From the NCBI RefSeq assembly GCF_018128965.1, contig NZ_JAAEDH010000001.1, positions 393,081 to 457,080 of the forward strand: DNA of 64,000 nt, read 5' to 3'. Below the pieces are notes generated by a model that was not told the DNA's origin, did not search any database, and saw only the letters and a list, made by a program, of their open reading frames with translations. Below are positions 62,389-64,000 of this stretch, piece by piece (positions within the stretch are counted from its first letter, which is position 1; each line of letters starts with the position of its first letter). Made by a program: the position numbers and the translations under genes. This stretch comes from Plastoroseomonas arctica (GTDB lineage: Bacteria; Pseudomonadota; Alphaproteobacteria; Acetobacterales; Acetobacteraceae).

Positions 62389-63620
62389 CACGCGGATTCT
62401 CCCTGGATCGCGCCGGCCGCATGCAGCCGGTCGAATTCTTCCTCACCCACCAGCGCGCCCAGGATGGCGCGGTTATCCTCGCCGATCCGCGGCGCGCCGC
62501 GGCGCAGGATGCCCGGCGTGGCGGACAGCCGCGGCACCTCGCCATGCATCGGCAGCCAGCCATCGGGCATGTCGGGATCCGGCACCTCGATCAGCGATTC
62601 ATGCTCGCGGATATAGGCATCCTCGCTGATGTCGCGGATGTTCAGCACCGGCCCGATGGTGACGCCGTCGCGGTCGAATTTGGCCAGCGCCTCCTCCCGC
62701 GTCATGCCGGCCACGTAGTCGCGCACCACGCCGTCGATCGCGTCGAGGTTGGCGATGCGGTCGGTGTTGGTGCGGAAGCGCGGATCGACCAGCAGGTCCT
62801 CGCGCCCCAGGCTGCGCATCAGCTTCGCGAAGGTCGGCTGCGTCGAAGCCGACAAGCCCACCCAGCCGCCATCCTTCGTCTTGTACACGTTGCGTGGCGC
62901 GGTGTTGGTCGAGCGGCTGCCGGTGCGCTTCTTCACCACGCCGGACAGCTTGTGATTGGCCGATTGTGGCTCCAGCATCGTGAACAGCGGGTCGAACAGC
63001 GACAGGTCGACCACCTGGCCGACACCCGTCGCCTCGGCATGGCGCAGCGCGATCATCGCCGCGCCCACGCCATAGAGGCCCGCGATGGCGTCGGCCAGGA
63101 ACATCGGCGGCAGCACCGGCTCGCGATCCTCGAAGCCGTTGAGCGCCGCGAAACCCGCATAGCTCTCGACCAGCGTCCCGAACCCCGGCTTGTGGCGATA
63201 CGGCCCGTCCTGCCCCCAGCCGGAGATGCGGACGATGACCAGGCGCGGGTTCACCGCCAGCAGCGCCTCGGGCGACAGGCCCATGTCTTCCAGCACATCG
63301 GGGCGGAAGCTCTCGACGAACATCGCGGCCTCGGCGGCCAGCGCGCGGATCAGCGCGATGCCCTCGGCGTTGCGGAAATCGACGCAGACGCTGCGTTTGT
63401 TGCGGCACAGCGTCTTCCACGAGGTCTCGACGCCCTTCACCTTCCAGGCGCGGAGCGTATCTCCGGACGGCGGCTCCACCTTGATCACCTCCGCCCCGTG
63501 ATCGGCCAGCACCAGCGAGAACACGTTCCCCGCGACCAGCCGCGAGAGGTCCACCACCCGCACCCCCTGCAACGCGCCTTGCGCCTCCGGGTCGAATTCC
63601 CGCCGATGCAGCCCTGCCAC
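62388..63620 (-). CDS. CaiB/BaiF-family CoA transferase
   Basis: 410 residues from GTG 63620. Class III CoA transferase: LQGVRVVDLSRLVAGN, ADHGAEVIKVEPPSGDTLR, a catalytic-region DGPYRHKPGF, LYGVGAAMIALRHAEATG and DRDGVTIGPVLNIRDI. Transfers CoA from one acid to another; formyl-, succinyl- and mesaconyl-type members are known. First gene of the two-gene operon with the CitE-like enzyme. Substrate not determined by sequence; a C4-C5 dicarboxylate would fit both enzymes. Confidence 0.88.
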   Translation of the reverse strand: MAGLHRREFDPEAQGALQGVRVVDLSRLVAGNVFSLVLADHGAEVIKVEPPSGDTLRAWKVKGVETSWKTLCRNKRSVCVDFRNAEGIALIRALAAEAAMFVESFRPDVLEDMGLSPEALLAVNPRLVIVRISGWGQDGPYRHKPGFGTLVESYAGFAALNGFEDREPVLPPMFLADAIAGLYGVGAAMIALRHAEATGVGQVVDLSLFDPLFTMLEPQSANHKLSGVVKKRTGSRSTNTAPRNVYKTKDGGWVGLSASTQPTFAKLMRSLGREDLLVDPRFRTNTDRIANLDAIDGVVRDYVAGMTREEALAKFDRDGVTIGPVLNIRDISEDAYIREHESLIEVPDPDMPDGWLPMHGEVPRLSATPGILRRGAPRIGEDNRAILGALVGEEEFDRLHAAGAIQGESA

Positions 63621-63720
63621 CCAATGCCTCCCCGATTGCCAAACCCGATCCTGCCCCCGCCCTGCAACGAACCGCAACCGAGCGCGGCCGGGGCTTGGCC
63701 AATCGGGCCAAACCGCTGAT

Positions 63721-64000
63721 ATGAACGCCATGTCCTTCGCCCAGACGCCGCTCCTGCCCGGAGTCTCCCGGCGCGGCGCCCTGGACCAGCGCCGCTGGCT
63801 CCAGCGCGCTGCGCTGATCTCCGTGCTGCTGCACCTGTTGCTGGCGGCGTTCCTGCTCTACCGCGCCCCGCCGAGCACGCCCGAGGCGCCGACGGAATCG
63901 CTGCCCTCGGTAGAACTGGTCTTCGACGAGGCGGCGCCGCGCGCCGCCCCCGAGCCCGGCGCGCCGGCGATCGCGGCGCCGGTGCCGAGCCCGGCCGAAC
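63721..64000 (+). CDS. TonB/TolA-like envelope protein, N-terminal part (cut by window edge)
   Basis: Frame opens at ATG 63721 (or ATG 63730). About 30 cytoplasmic residues, then one membrane helix (AALISVLLHLLLAAFLLYRA) with the His seen in TonB transmembrane segments, then a Pro/Glu/Ala-rich periplasmic stretch (STPEAPTESLPSVELVFDE). This is the pattern of TonB or TonB-like energy transducers. The receptor-binding C-terminal domain lies beyond the window, so the family cannot be confirmed. Divergent from the CoA transferase gene. Confidence 0.6.
   Translation, partial: MNAMSFAQTPLLPGVSRRGALDQRRWLQRAALISVLLHLLLAAFLLYRAPPSTPEAPTESLPSVELVFDEAAPRAAPEPGAPAIAAPVPSPAE

Noticed and set aside
60555..63719. 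Plus-strand open frame of more than 1000 residues across the phosphoesterase, CitE-like and CoA transferase genes
   Set aside because: Pro/Arg/Ala-rich shadow of well-supported genes in other frames; no domain is recognisable.

Overview
The window looks like chromosomal DNA of a high-GC alphaproteobacterium, most likely of the Acetobacteraceae (Roseomonas-like). This is an inference from strong GC bias, GTG/TTG starts, a pyrB / pyrC-like / plsY / dprA / topA / rnr / rpmG housekeeping run of alphaproteobacterial type, a PleD-type response regulator next to rpmG, and several orphan tripartite-tricarboxylate (Bug) receptors. No rRNA, tRNA, CRISPR array or transposase gene was recognised.

Layout. 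1-1000: 5' part of cydD (minus strand). 1106-14541: housekeeping genes on the plus strand (polysaccharide deacetylase, pyrB, dihydroorotase-like gene, plsY, dprA, topA, rnr, S41 protease, rpmG). An AT-rich reverse-strand gene (3061-4590, discoidin-like plus glycosyltransferase-like) has been inserted between pyrB and the dihydroorotase-like gene. 14571-23427: pleD-like gene, a serine-glyoxylate-type aminotransferase divergent from a large FAD/Fe-S dehydrogenase, then DUF924, lipase-like, GST and DUF1194 genes.

23458-37178 is the most unusual part. It holds two SAM methyltransferases, two consecutive TPR-GT41 (OGT/SPINDLY-type) glycosyltransferases, a 1481-residue protein made almost wholly of Thr-rich octapeptides, and a type I secretion ABC transporter with its HlyD adaptor. 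I read it as a candidate system that makes, cytoplasmically O-glycosylates and exports a surface repeat protein. The repeat gene is built hierarchically: 8-residue units, then a 248-residue (744 bp, 31 octads) unit in five consecutive copies, with alternate copies most alike (1488 bp period).

37225-53628: MFS transporter, a cell-wall-hydrolase-like protein, split hutH and hutU, small secreted and hypothetical proteins, a thioesterase, cysQ, an EamA transporter, a Bug receptor, an Asp/Glu racemase-like protein, a two-CSD cold-shock protein, and a likely catabolic operon (D-amino-acid dehydrogenase, HCCA-isomerase-like, HpxZ/AtzH-like, nucleoside deoxyribosyltransferase-like). 53768-64000: three more Bug receptors, an M20 peptidase homologue lacking the usual Glu pair, an amino-acid-binding protein with a class III aminotransferase, a metallophosphoesterase, a CoA-transferase/CitE-like pair, and the start of a TonB-like protein cut by the window edge.
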